From Paenibacillus sp. Root52 (GTDB taxonomy: Bacteria; Bacillota; Bacilli; Paenibacillales; Paenibacillaceae), in contig NZ_LMFO01000030.1 in the NCBI RefSeq assembly GCF_001426865.1, forward strand, positions 259,117-323,116: DNA of 64,000 nucleotides. Direction: 5' to 3'. Shown one piece after another: positions 34,427-42,924 of the stretch (position 1 is the stretch's first letter; every line of letters begins with the position of its first letter). Below the pieces are notes generated by a model. It was given only the letters and a program-made list of their open reading frames with translations, had not been told where the DNA came from and did not search any database. The position numbers were made by a program, and so were the translations under genes.

Positions 34427-35770
34427 CTAGGAATTGTTTGACAGAAATGCAGGAGATGTGGGGCGGGATGCTCGATGGTGGCATATTACAAGCACCAGCG
34501 AAACAATAGCAACGATCAACAGACATCCATAGACATAGTGGTAAGCTTGTTCAACCGTAACGTGTGGAATCCGATGCAGTAACAAACCACAAGCCGCCAC
34601 AGATACCGAGCCGCCGAAGAACTGAACAAGCTGTAGCACACCCATCCCTGAACCAATCTGCGATTTGGGCAGAATACGTGATGCTTCGTTATTGAGGGAT
34701 GACATCGACGCCGAAATGGCAGGTGAGAAGAACAAATAACCTAATGTAATAACAAACGCCGACTGATTCAATCCAAGCATAAATAACGTAAGCACAGCGG
34801 CAAGCAACACATGCCCAATGATCAGAAAGCGCATATTGCCGTATTGATCAATCCAGCGTCCTATATATCTAGCCATAAATGCAGCGACAATCGCTCCAGG
34901 CGCGATGAGCAGCCCGATTGCCAGCGAAGAACGTGCGAACAGGTCAGCGAGCACAAGGGGCATGAGGAACAGATTGCCTAAGTTAACCACCAATACACAA
35001 AAGCCAATCATGACTAATCTTGTGTAGCCTGGAGCCTTGAAAACCTGTGGGTTAATAAATGACAGCTTCGCTCTGCGAATATACAGAATGTGCACCACAA
35101 GAGACAGGATGCCTACCGCAAACCATATGAGCGACTGCTGGGTGATCGCGACCAACAATGTTACTGCGTTCAGTGTCGTGAGAAGGGCACCTGTTATATC
35201 AAAGGGCTGATCGGTCTTGGTCGTTTCATTCGGTAGGAAATAGAGCAGTACGGGCAGCGCAATTAACACCAGTACGGTAATCGCAAAGAGTCCGTTCCAG
35301 CCCCAGAATTCGCTGACTAATCCGCCGACAATTGGACCCAAACCAAAGGCCATAGCACTACCCGACGAGATTAGAGCAATTGCAGCGCCTCTTCGCTCCA
35401 GTGGGATATAACGACTCGCAATGACGAGTCCTAAGCCGGCCATAACTCCTGCTCCAGCCGATTGCAAGATCCGAGTGAGCAATAACACGGCGAAGCTATG
35501 TGCAAACAGACCGAGTAAGGAAGACAGCCCTAGAATGAGCAGCCCGACGGTTAACAGCTTACGTACCGGAACCCGATCTGACAACCGGCTATAGATTACC
35601 GTTGATAGAGCGTATCCAATCGAGTAGCTGGAGATGACCCAAGAGCCTAGGTCAGACGTTATTTGCAGATCATGAATTATGATAGGTAATGATACGTTAA
35701 ACATCGTAGTATTCATCACCACAATGAACAGGCAGCATGTCCACAGTGGCATGACAATGTGATCTTTCAT
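34427..35770 (-). CDS. MFS transporter (DHA2-type drug efflux)
   Basis: This is a 447-residue membrane permease with about 13-14 hydrophobic segments. Its start (CLFIVVMNTTMFNVSLPIII) and the motif RILQSAGAGVMAGLGLVIA match the DHA2 drug:proton antiporters such as TetA(L) or Smv-type pumps. The substrate is unknown. It converges with the SUKH gene at 34406 and is divergent from the gene at 35952. AGGAAGGATT precedes the ATG. Two similar palindromes at 35791 and 35837 may be its operators. Confidence 0.88.
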   Translation of the reverse strand: MKDHIVMPLWTCCLFIVVMNTTMFNVSLPIIIHDLQITSDLGSWVISSYSIGYALSTVIYSRLSDRVPVRKLLTVGLLILGLSSLLGLFAHSFAVLLLTRILQSAGAGVMAGLGLVIASRYIPLERRGAAIALISSGSAMAFGLGPIVGGLVSEFWGWNGLFAITVLVLIALPVLLYFLPNETTKTDQPFDITGALLTTLNAVTLLVAITQQSLIWFAVGILSLVVHILYIRRAKLSFINPQVFKAPGYTRLVMIGFCVLVVNLGNLFLMPLVLADLFARSSLAIGLLIAPGAIVAAFMARYIGRWIDQYGNMRFLIIGHVLLAAVLTLFMLGLNQSAFVITLGYLFFSPAISASMSSLNNEASRILPKSQIGSGMGVLQLVQFFGGSVSVAACGLLLHRIPHVTVEQAYHYVYGCLLIVAIVSLVLVICHHRASRPTSPAFLSNNS

Positions 35771-35790
35771 GTAATCCTTCCTGTCTATAG

Positions 35791-35848
35791 GTTCGATATG
35801 AACGATAAGGTGCTCGTAATTTCATGCAGTATATCCGTTCGTTATAAC
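35791..35848 (-). promoter_or_regulatory. Two palindromes upstream of MFS gene
   Basis: GTTCGATATGAAC (35791-35803) and GTTCGTTATAAC (35837-35848) share the pattern GTTCG-TAT-AAC. They lie 20-80 bases upstream of the MFS start, where an operator would be expected. No regulator gene is adjacent. Confidence 0.4.
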
Positions 35849-35951
35849 ATTTTACGTTAGTGTATTGAATATGGCAATAATGTCATAAATGTTCGTAAGA
35901 GCTTTAGATTGAGATGGGACGAGCTATAGAATATAGAAGGAGTGAGCAGAT

Positions 35952-36677
35952 ATGCCTGAATTGAAATTAGGTATTAAGCATATTATTCAACTTATTGTTC
36001 TGATTATTGTGATCAGCATAGTTGTTCTATTTTTTGTTGTGCTGCGGCCCTTATTCTTCTCGTCCATCAGTGAGAAGCAGGCAGAAGCTATTGCTATTAA
36101 GTATGCCGCTGGAGAATACAATGAGGATGTGATCATTGATCGTGTTTTTCTCCATGGGGGATTTCTATCCTACCTCATTGATGGACATTTTCAGAATGAG
36201 CATCAGACGTCATTTAGAATGCTAGTGGATGATGATAGCGGCAGGGTATCCGACTTTGAGTTTTCCAAAGACTATGCGAACATGCAGATGCTAGAACTTA
36301 ATAATACATATGCAGATGAATTGATAGCCAAAGGATACGAGGTGCCAGAGCGGTATGTCTCCAGCTATGGAGATACTTTTTTTGTAGCGTATAGCTGTGC
36401 TGAGTCTAAAAGTTGTGATATTCATGAATTGCAGGTACGATTGCCTGACGGGAGTAGTCAAGATGAGATTGGTGCTTTTGGTGATCTGTACAGGTGGCAG
36501 AAGACTTTGCCTGTGCGGATTGATAGCATCTATGTTGATTCTCCAGAAGGTGAAGGTGTGTCCAGATGCCTTCGTCCCGATGCAAGTATAGGAAATCCCG
36601 ATCATGGACAATCAGATCAATATGCATGGATGGATTTCATAGAGCAAGGGAAGTGTACGAATCGGGGTGACAAGTAA
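35952..36677 (+). CDS. Membrane-anchored hypothetical protein
   Basis: I do not recognise this protein. It has one N-terminal membrane helix (about 10-32: IIQLIVLIIVISIVVLFFVV) and an extracytoplasmic domain of about 200 residues with four Cys, two of which (SCAESKSC) could form a disulfide. The region after the helix, SEKQAEAIAIKYAAGEYNED, resembles a PepSY-like alpha-beta start but is not conclusive. AAGGAGTG precedes the ATG. It is a single gene divergent from the MFS pump and convergent with the ATPase. Confidence 0.7.
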   Translation: MPELKLGIKHIIQLIVLIIVISIVVLFFVVLRPLFFSSISEKQAEAIAIKYAAGEYNEDVIIDRVFLHGGFLSYLIDGHFQNEHQTSFRMLVDDDSGRVSDFEFSKDYANMQMLELNNTYADELIAKGYEVPERYVSSYGDTFFVAYSCAESKSCDIHELQVRLPDGSSQDEIGAFGDLYRWQKTLPVRIDSIYVDSPEGEGVSRCLRPDASIGNPDHGQSDQYAWMDFIEQGKCTNRGDK

Positions 36678-36750
36678 TCTTCCCATACAAGGGAAACCGA
36701 GTAAATTCGTAGACAGACAGCGCGCTAAATATTGTATTGTATAAAAATGA

Positions 36751-36780
36751 GCAGGCGCCCTTCTACGGAAGGGCGCCTGC
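36751..36780. terminator. Bidirectional terminator between convergent genes
   Basis: GCAGGCGCCCTTC pairs perfectly with its complement around a four-base loop. T follows on both strands (TTCGG on plus; TCATTTTTA on minus). It serves the ATPase gene and perhaps the hypothetical gene. Confidence 0.9.
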
Positions 36781-36785
36781 TTCGG

Positions 36786-39437
36786 TTAAGCGACGCTTGT
36801 AGCTTTACCTCGATTACGAATCCATTTGATCAGATCCATTAGAATTACTGCGGCAAGAGCAAGCCCGCCGGCAATGAGGAATTCATACCAGCCAAATGTA
36901 TCTGGAATAGCGAAGATTCCACGTACACCTGGAATCAACGTGATTCCATACAGACACAGGCACACGAAGATGGAGCCAAGTACCAATTTGTTCGTTGTGA
37001 AACCTACTTGAAAAATAGTCTGCGTATTAGAACGTGCCGCAAACGTCTGTAGACTACGTGCTAGAATCAGTGTTGTAAAGGCCATCGCCACACTAATCTC
37101 TTCAGAGATACCTAGCCCAATATACTGAGATACAATGACGGCAACCCCGATTAGAACCCCGCGTGTAATAACAGCCTGTAGTGTTCCACCAGCAAAAATA
37201 CCTTCATTGATATCGCGTGGTTTCCGTCGCATTACATCAGGTTCGGCTTTTTCGGTGCCTAGCGCAATGGCAGGTAGAGAGTCATTGACCAGGTTGATGA
37301 AGAGCAGTTGCAGAGCAGTGAATGGGTTGACCCAACCGACCACCAGTGCGAACAGGATCGCGATAATGGCACCCAGGTTACCAGCAAACAGGTATGCAAT
37401 CGCTTTTTTGATATTATCAAATACCATCCGTCCTACACTCACCGCATTAACGATGGATACAAAATTATCATCCGTCAAAATCATGGCTGCGGCGTCTTTG
37501 GCCACATCGGTTCCGCTTCCCATCGCAACTCCGATATCGGCCTGTTTCAAAGCAGGGGCATCGTTGACCCCGTCTCCGGTCATTGCAGCAATTTTGCCTT
37601 TACGCTGCCATGCACGTACAATGCGGATTTTGTTTTCCGGCGATACCCTCGCATATACCGAAATTTGTTCTAACTTTTGATCTAGCTCCTCATCGGACAT
37701 TTTGTCTAGTTCGCTGCCTGTAATAGCCATATCATCTGGCTTAGCAAGCCCAATGTCGATACCGATGGCTTGAGCCGTTGTTTTATGGTCACCCGTAATC
37801 ATAATCGTACGGATGCCTGCCTTTTTGGACTCCTCAATAGAGCTATATACCGCTTCACGGGGCGGGTCAATCATAGCCGTCAGACCCACAAGGATTAGAT
37901 CATGTTCATCCTCAGTAGTAATTTGCTTTTTATCATCAAACCTCTTGTAGGCATATGCCAAAACCCGGAATGCACGTTTGGAGAAGGCTTCGTTTTTCTC
38001 TTCGAACTGTGTACGAATCTCTGGTGTCAACGGCTGAACTTCGCCATGAATAAACACATGAGTACAGCGGCTGAACAGAACATCAGGGCCACCTTTGGTC
38101 AATAGAGCAGTCTGTCCTTCAAACGTATGCACGGTGCTCATTAATTTACGATCCGAATCGAAAGGAAGCTCGGCTTCACGTGGAAACTGATCACGAATTT
38201 CGTTGTAGTCCTTGTTCACTCGGTTACTAAAAGCAATGAGCGCAACCTCTGTCGGATCACCGAGTTCCTTGCCTTCCTGATTAATGTTAGAGTCATTGCA
38301 GAGCACGGCAATATGTAATAACCGACGTTCCTCTTCAGACCACTCTTTTGGGTCATCCGGAAACTCTTCTTTAGTGCCGTGCGGAATATAATAATCCACC
38401 ACTGTCATTTTATTTTGAGTGAGGGTTCCTGTCTTGTCTGTGCAGATGATGCTAGCTGACCCAAGTGCTTCTACCGCAGGCAGACGACGGATGATGGCAT
38501 GTTGTTTAGCCATTTTATTTGTTCCGAGCGATAGAACGATTGTTACGATGGAGGATAATGCTTCAGGGATCGCTGCAACAGCTACCGCAACAGCGAACAT
38601 TAAGGCATTGATAATGGATGGACCAATGTTCTCCGTACCTTCCGTTAACCAGACCCGTCCTGCTTCAATGGCAAAGATCAGAATGGATAGGCCAAGAATG
38701 AAGAAGCCTAGTTTTTTGCTAAAAGCCTCTAATTTACGCTGCAACGGTGTTTCCTTTGCTTCAGCATTCTGGATGAGTTCAGCGATTTTGCCGATTTCCG
38801 TTTGAAGCGCTGTACCTGTAACGACAAAGGTTCCTCGACCATACACGACGAGTGATCCACTGAATGCCATATTACGCCGGTCTCCAATGGGCGCCTCTTC
38901 TGCGATAGCATCGGCATGTTTCTCCGCAGCTTCGGATTCACCTGTTAACATGCCTTCATTGATTTTCAGACTTCCCGATTCCAAAATGCGACCATCTGCG
39001 GGTACGTAGTCTCCGGCATCAAGCAGAACGATATCACCCGGGACTAGCTCCCTAGCTTGAATCGTCCTTTTCTGACCATCACGAATGACCTTGGCTTCTG
39101 GTGCTGACATTTGCCGTAAGGCATCAAGGGAGCTCTCTGCCTTCTTCGTCTGCACGACACTAATAACGGCATTCAGCAGGATCACGAGAAATATAATGAG
39201 TGATTCAATCAGATGCCCGAGCACAATCTGTACCGCAGCAGCGATGAGCAGGACAATAACCATGGGATCTTTAAAATTCTCAATAAACAGCTTCCACACA
39301 GGTGTGGCGTCTTTTCCTTTTATCTCATTGTATCCAACAGTTTCGAGTCTTTTGGTTGCTTCAGAGGTCGTGAGTCCGTTCAGTGAACTCTGTACTTCAT
39401 TAAGTGTCTCCTCTGTACTGTGTCTATAATGTTCCAA
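36786..39437 (-). CDS. P-type cation-transporting ATPase (Ca2+ ATPase-like)
   Basis: This is an 883-residue ATP-driven cation pump of the P2 type. It has the N-terminal cation ATPase domain, TGESEAAEKH (actuator loop), the phosphorylated aspartate in DKTGTLTQNKM, the nucleotide-binding domain and TGDGVNDAPALKQADIG. The membrane helix with PEALSSIVTIVLSLG and the later NLVNDSLPAIALG hold the ion-binding positions, most like bacterial Ca2+ ATPases. The TTG at 39437 follows AAGGAG by 8 bases. The reading frame is open 26 codons further, but there is no better site. It is transcribed toward a strong terminator. Confidence 0.9.
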   Translation of the reverse strand: MEHYRHSTEETLNEVQSSLNGLTTSEATKRLETVGYNEIKGKDATPVWKLFIENFKDPMVIVLLIAAAVQIVLGHLIESLIIFLVILLNAVISVVQTKKAESSLDALRQMSAPEAKVIRDGQKRTIQARELVPGDIVLLDAGDYVPADGRILESGSLKINEGMLTGESEAAEKHADAIAEEAPIGDRRNMAFSGSLVVYGRGTFVVTGTALQTEIGKIAELIQNAEAKETPLQRKLEAFSKKLGFFILGLSILIFAIEAGRVWLTEGTENIGPSIINALMFAVAVAVAAIPEALSSIVTIVLSLGTNKMAKQHAIIRRLPAVEALGSASIICTDKTGTLTQNKMTVVDYYIPHGTKEEFPDDPKEWSEEERRLLHIAVLCNDSNINQEGKELGDPTEVALIAFSNRVNKDYNEIRDQFPREAELPFDSDRKLMSTVHTFEGQTALLTKGGPDVLFSRCTHVFIHGEVQPLTPEIRTQFEEKNEAFSKRAFRVLAYAYKRFDDKKQITTEDEHDLILVGLTAMIDPPREAVYSSIEESKKAGIRTIMITGDHKTTAQAIGIDIGLAKPDDMAITGSELDKMSDEELDQKLEQISVYARVSPENKIRIVRAWQRKGKIAAMTGDGVNDAPALKQADIGVAMGSGTDVAKDAAAMILTDDNFVSIVNAVSVGRMVFDNIKKAIAYLFAGNLGAIIAILFALVVGWVNPFTALQLLFINLVNDSLPAIALGTEKAEPDVMRRKPRDINEGIFAGGTLQAVITRGVLIGVAVIVSQYIGLGISEEISVAMAFTTLILARSLQTFAARSNTQTIFQVGFTTNKLVLGSIFVCLCLYGITLIPGVRGIFAIPDTFGWYEFLIAGGLALAAVILMDLIKWIRNRGKATSVA

Positions 39438-39811
39438 TGGACCAGCTCCTTGCGTATGGATTTCTCTGTTTATATAACCCTGTAGAATGAATAGAATCAG
39501 TGAATCCCATCCCAATTATAGATATTTGTAGAACACTTTGTAGAACATGATGTGGCTAGAAAAATGAAACGCGTTTAGATTTTTTTGCAGCTTACCTTAA
39601 CGTATAATTTCCGATGGGATTCAATCTCATTCGCTTGGTTAGCATTACGCATTCTAAATGCATGGGGTTGCACTTATTTAGCAATATCGTTTCATTAAAA
39701 GTTACAGAAGTTGGAAGATTACAGAACTGTGTTTTTAATCACACTTGCACCTTGAAGTCTCTGCTAGGCTTGTTAATAACGAGTTGTTACCAAGTTTGGA
39801 GGGAACGATAT
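39438..39811. other. 374-base divergent region, ATPase/hcp
   Basis: No gene is seen here. TATAAT at 39603-39608 is a probable -10 for hcp. An 11-base direct repeat lies at 39525 and a perfect palindrome AAACGCGTTT at 39567-39576. The open frame from 39614 to hcp starts where the transcript probably starts, so it is unlikely to be translated from there. Confidence 0.5.
39525..39547. repeat. Tandem 11-base direct repeat upstream of hcp
   Basis: TTTGTAGAACA occurs at 39525-39535 and again at 39537-39547, a 12-base period, about one helical turn. It could be a tandem operator upstream of the hcp promoter. The regulator is unknown. Confidence 0.6.
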
Positions 39812-41104
39812 ATGTTTTGTTATCAGTGTGAACAGACGCCTAGTGGGGGTTGTACCGTCGTTGGGGTATGTGGAAAAAATGAAACAGTAGCTAGTTTGCA
39901 GGATACGATGATCTTTGCTTTAAAAGGAATTGCCGCTTATGCCACGCATGCACGGCAGTTGGGATATACCGATCCTGAAGTAGATCGGATTACGCATGAA
40001 GCTCTATACATGACGCTAACGAATTCCAATTTTAATGTCCAAGAGCATATTGATATGGCGATGCAAGTGGGGAATGCAGCGATTCGCATTATGGATGTGC
40101 TGGATCGGGCGCACACAGAACGCTTTGGTATTCCACAGCCCATCACGGTTAGTCAGAATCAGATTGAAGGACATTGTATTGTAGTGACAGGACATAATCT
40201 GTATGCTCTGGAGGAGCTGCTGCGGCAGACTGAGGGGAAAGGCATCAACATTTATACACATTCCGAGATGTTACCAGCGCACGGTTATCCTGCACTCAAG
40301 AAGTATGCACATTTGAAAGGAAATATCGGTAAGGCTTGGTATGATCAGCGCAGATTGTTCGAACAGTTCCCAGGGGCTATTCTAGCGACGACGAACTGTG
40401 TAATGCCGATCAAAGGAACGTATGCAGATCGCTTCTTCTCGTATGAAGTTGCTGGATTAGAGGGCGTTGAGAAGGTAGAGAACGATGATTTCTCACGTCT
40501 AATTGAGCGAGCATTGTCATTGCCTGTAGCTAACGTACAATCGGAACAGGTTTTAACTACGGGGTATCACCATGAGACAGTCATTGGGCTGGCACCTGAG
40601 ATTATCCAAGCGGTCAAAGATGGACATATTCGCCGATTCTTCGTCATCGCTGGCTGTGACGCACCGGGTAAAGGCGGCAACTATTACCGTGAGTTGGCAA
40701 CATCTCTCCCGAATGATACGGTAATTCTAACTACTTCCTGCGGTAAATTCCGCTTCAATGATGTGGATTATGGAACTGTAGGCGATACCGGTATTCCGCG
40801 CTATATCGATCTGGGGCAATGCAACAACTCCGGTTCTACTGTAAAAATCGCTATGGCTTTAGCTGATGCCTTCGGTTGCAGCGTGAATGAATTGCCTGTC
40901 AGCATTGTGTTGTCATGGTTCGAACAGAAGGCTGTCGCGATCTTGCTAGGCTTGTTCAGCTTAGGCATTCAGGATATTCGCATTGGACCGAAGCCGCCAG
41001 AATTCATTTCGTCGGGAGTATTGGAAGTGTTGGTAGAGATGTTTGGTCTGAAACTCATTACAACTGCTGAAGAAGACATGAATGCAATGCTGGCATTGTC
41101 TTAA
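39812..41104 (+). CDS. hcp: Hydroxylamine reductase / hybrid cluster protein (short form)
   Basis: This cytoplasmic Fe-S protein of 430 residues carries the hybrid iron-sulfur-oxygen cluster. It reduces hydroxylamine and, in the known bacteria, handles nitric oxide. The N-terminal cluster motif is CYQCEQTPSGGCTVVGVC (C-x2-C-x7-C-x5-C). Ligands of the hybrid cluster are visible in EGHCIVVTGHN, TTNCVMPIK, IAGCDAPGKGG and TTSCGKFRFN. The length matches the short class of Hcp that lacks part of domain 1; long forms have about 530-550 residues. ATG 39812 follows GGAGGGA. It is probably induced under anoxia or nitrosative stress. Confidence 0.93.
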   Translation: MFCYQCEQTPSGGCTVVGVCGKNETVASLQDTMIFALKGIAAYATHARQLGYTDPEVDRITHEALYMTLTNSNFNVQEHIDMAMQVGNAAIRIMDVLDRAHTERFGIPQPITVSQNQIEGHCIVVTGHNLYALEELLRQTEGKGINIYTHSEMLPAHGYPALKKYAHLKGNIGKAWYDQRRLFEQFPGAILATTNCVMPIKGTYADRFFSYEVAGLEGVEKVENDDFSRLIERALSLPVANVQSEQVLTTGYHHETVIGLAPEIIQAVKDGHIRRFFVIAGCDAPGKGGNYYRELATSLPNDTVILTTSCGKFRFNDVDYGTVGDTGIPRYIDLGQCNNSGSTVKIAMALADAFGCSVNELPVSIVLSWFEQKAVAILLGLFSLGIQDIRIGPKPPEFISSGVLEVLVEMFGLKLITTAEEDMNAMLALS

Positions 41105-41124
41105 TTATACTTATATATTTTGAA

Positions 41125-41160
41125 GTAAAGAGCCTACCAGTACGGTAGGTTCTTTACTTT
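41125..41160 (+). terminator. Terminator after hcp
   Basis: GTAAAGAGCCTACC pairs with GGTAGGTTCTTTAC (one G-T) around a five-base loop, followed by TTT. Confidence 0.88.
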
Positions 41161-41319
41161 ATTTTGTATTTCTGGTGGTTCATTTCACCTAGTGTACATA
41201 CTCAGATATGCAATCATAATTGGTTTATTTATCCTATTGTGATTTATTTGTGGAAATGGATATATAGATAGAGAACTTAAATAACTCGGTTTACCGTTGT
41301 AAGAGGAGAAGGTATATTC

Positions 41320-42717
41320 ATGAATCACAGGCAACTCGTGTCAGACATTGTGCAAATTGCAGGAGGGGAGGACAATATTAGAGGCGTAGAGCATGAACTG
41401 ACGGCAATCACATTGGTGCTGAAGGATCGGACTCAGGCGGATTTCTCCATTCTCTCTGCGCAGCAGTTTACAGCCAATATTCACCTTGAAGGTGAACGAT
41501 GCCGGATCGAATTAGAATCAGAAAGTGTAGCATTAGATGTATTCAACACCCTTACGGGAAGCTATTATGTACATAAGATTGAGGATGGAGAGCAAGAAAC
41601 CAAGCTTGAGGCAAAGAGATCCTTTTCAGTTTTGCATTTTATATGCGATGTATTTAGACCATTACTGCCCGTGATTCTTGGGGCAGGACTTATTAAGGTC
41701 ATATTGGGCATCATTCTGCTACTAAATCAACTCATATCGGATGATCCGATGTTGATGGATGAGCCTATATTCAATTTGCTGAGAATGATCGCTAATACCC
41801 CGGTATATCTACTTCCTATACTTATTGCCGTTAGCACGGCATATCGGTTGAGAAGCAATATGTATGTGGCTGCCACAATCGGCGGATTCATGTTCTATCC
41901 CGAGGTTACCATGTGGTTAAACGGTGAGAAAACAGCTCGTTTGTTTGGCGTAGAAATTATCTCACAGCCAACTCTCTATTCTTCCGTTCCATGGGTTATT
42001 CTAGCCGTATGCGCAGCAGCATACCTGGAAAGAAGGATCAATAGAAGAGTACCTAGAGCGTTCCAAGGAATTGCCGCTGCATTCATGAGTTTGGTGATCC
42101 TCTTGCCAGTCATCTTACTTATTCTAAGTATCGTTGGAACATTCGTGGATGATTATGCTGGAGAGTGGATTAGCTCACTTGTGGAAAGTGCGCCCGTACT
42201 GGCGGTTATGTTAATTGCTGCATTTTTCTCCCTGTTGATGATTGCTGGATTGCAATACTGTCTATTTCCAATTATCATTTATGAAATTACGTACGTGGGC
42301 TACTCTATTGTACTTCCTACGATGTTTGTTGCGATGTTTGGACATGCGGGTGCAGCGCTGGCAGTTGCCCTTCGAAGCAGAAGGGGAGAAACGAAAAGAA
42401 CAGCCGTATGGTCCTCCGTTGTAGCACTTCTAGGCGTACCTGAACCTGCAATCTACGCAGTGAATATGAGCAAGAGGATCGCCTTTTACTCAGCACTACT
42501 AGGTGGGGGGATAGGTGGATTATACATGGGACTTACGTCTGTTAGTATTTCTGTAATTAGCGGTGGTTTCGGCAGTTTGTTTGAAATTCCATTGTTCATA
42601 GAAGAAGGCTCATTGAATGTATTGCATGCTTGCATAGGATTGGCATTATCCTTTGTAGTAGCAGGTGCATTGACTTATTGGTTAACTGGAAGACAGTCTA
42701 AATCCGTTAAGCGTTAA
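41320..42717 (+). CDS. PTS EIIBC-like protein with lost active-site cysteine
   Basis: This 465-residue membrane protein aligns with the EIIB and EIIC domains of BglP encoded at 2122. The N-terminal run GGEDNIRGVEHE lines up residue for residue with GGEENIDQVTHC of BglP, so the phospho-cysteine C26 is replaced by E26. The following TRLR is also lost (TAIT). In EIIC the MHYALLP histidine is replaced (LQYCLFP), and GITEPA becomes GVPEPA. There is no EIIA. It therefore cannot transport by the usual phosphotransfer; it may be a sensor, a facilitator or a decaying paralog. AGAGGAGAAGG precedes the ATG. It is a single gene between hcp and the iron island. Confidence 0.85.
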   Translation: MNHRQLVSDIVQIAGGEDNIRGVEHELTAITLVLKDRTQADFSILSAQQFTANIHLEGERCRIELESESVALDVFNTLTGSYYVHKIEDGEQETKLEAKRSFSVLHFICDVFRPLLPVILGAGLIKVILGIILLLNQLISDDPMLMDEPIFNLLRMIANTPVYLLPILIAVSTAYRLRSNMYVAATIGGFMFYPEVTMWLNGEKTARLFGVEIISQPTLYSSVPWVILAVCAAAYLERRINRRVPRAFQGIAAAFMSLVILLPVILLILSIVGTFVDDYAGEWISSLVESAPVLAVMLIAAFFSLLMIAGLQYCLFPIIIYEITYVGYSIVLPTMFVAMFGHAGAALAVALRSRRGETKRTAVWSSVVALLGVPEPAIYAVNMSKRIAFYSALLGGGIGGLYMGLTSVSISVISGGFGSLFEIPLFIEEGSLNVLHACIGLALSFVVAGALTYWLTGRQSKSVKR

Positions 42718-42745
42718 TTTAAAGTAGATCCCAAAGGATTGGTAT

Positions 42746-42775
42746 AACCCCGCGCCGACATGGTGTGGGGTTTTC
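42746..42775 (+). terminator. Possible terminator after EIIBC-like gene
   Basis: AACCCC pairs with GGGGTT around a 15-base loop with partial inner pairing, followed by TTC. Moderate strength. Confidence 0.6.
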
Positions 42776-42843
42776 ATGTATACTGTGATTCAATGAACTA
42801 GATTTTAAGATTATTAAAGGTTGTGTGATAAAGGAGAGGCGTA

Positions 42844-42924
42844 ATGAACAGTATTAACAAGTTAATAGACAAGGTGCAGTGCATCAATAATGATATGGGC
42901 GCATACGTCCCGCACTCGTTATGA
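42844..42924 (+). CDS. Small upstream ORF, 26 aa, coupled to AraC/binding-protein gene
   Basis: ATG 42844 follows the strong site AAAGGAGAGG and opens 26 codons (MNSINKLIDKVQCINNDMGA, then YVPHSL). The stop TGA (42922-42924) overlaps the ATG of the next gene as ATGA, so ribosomes that finish it could restart there. It could be a leader peptide or a real small protein. No family is recognised. The downstream gene has no good ribosome binding site of its own, so coupling probably sets its level. Confidence 0.55.
   Translation: MNSINKLIDKVQCINNDMGAYVPHSL

Noticed and set aside
39614..39811. N-terminal extension of hcp
   Set aside because: The in-frame ATG at 39614 lies at the expected transcription start after TATAAT at 39603. 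The ATG at 39812 has GGAGGGA and gives the standard MFCYQCEQ start.
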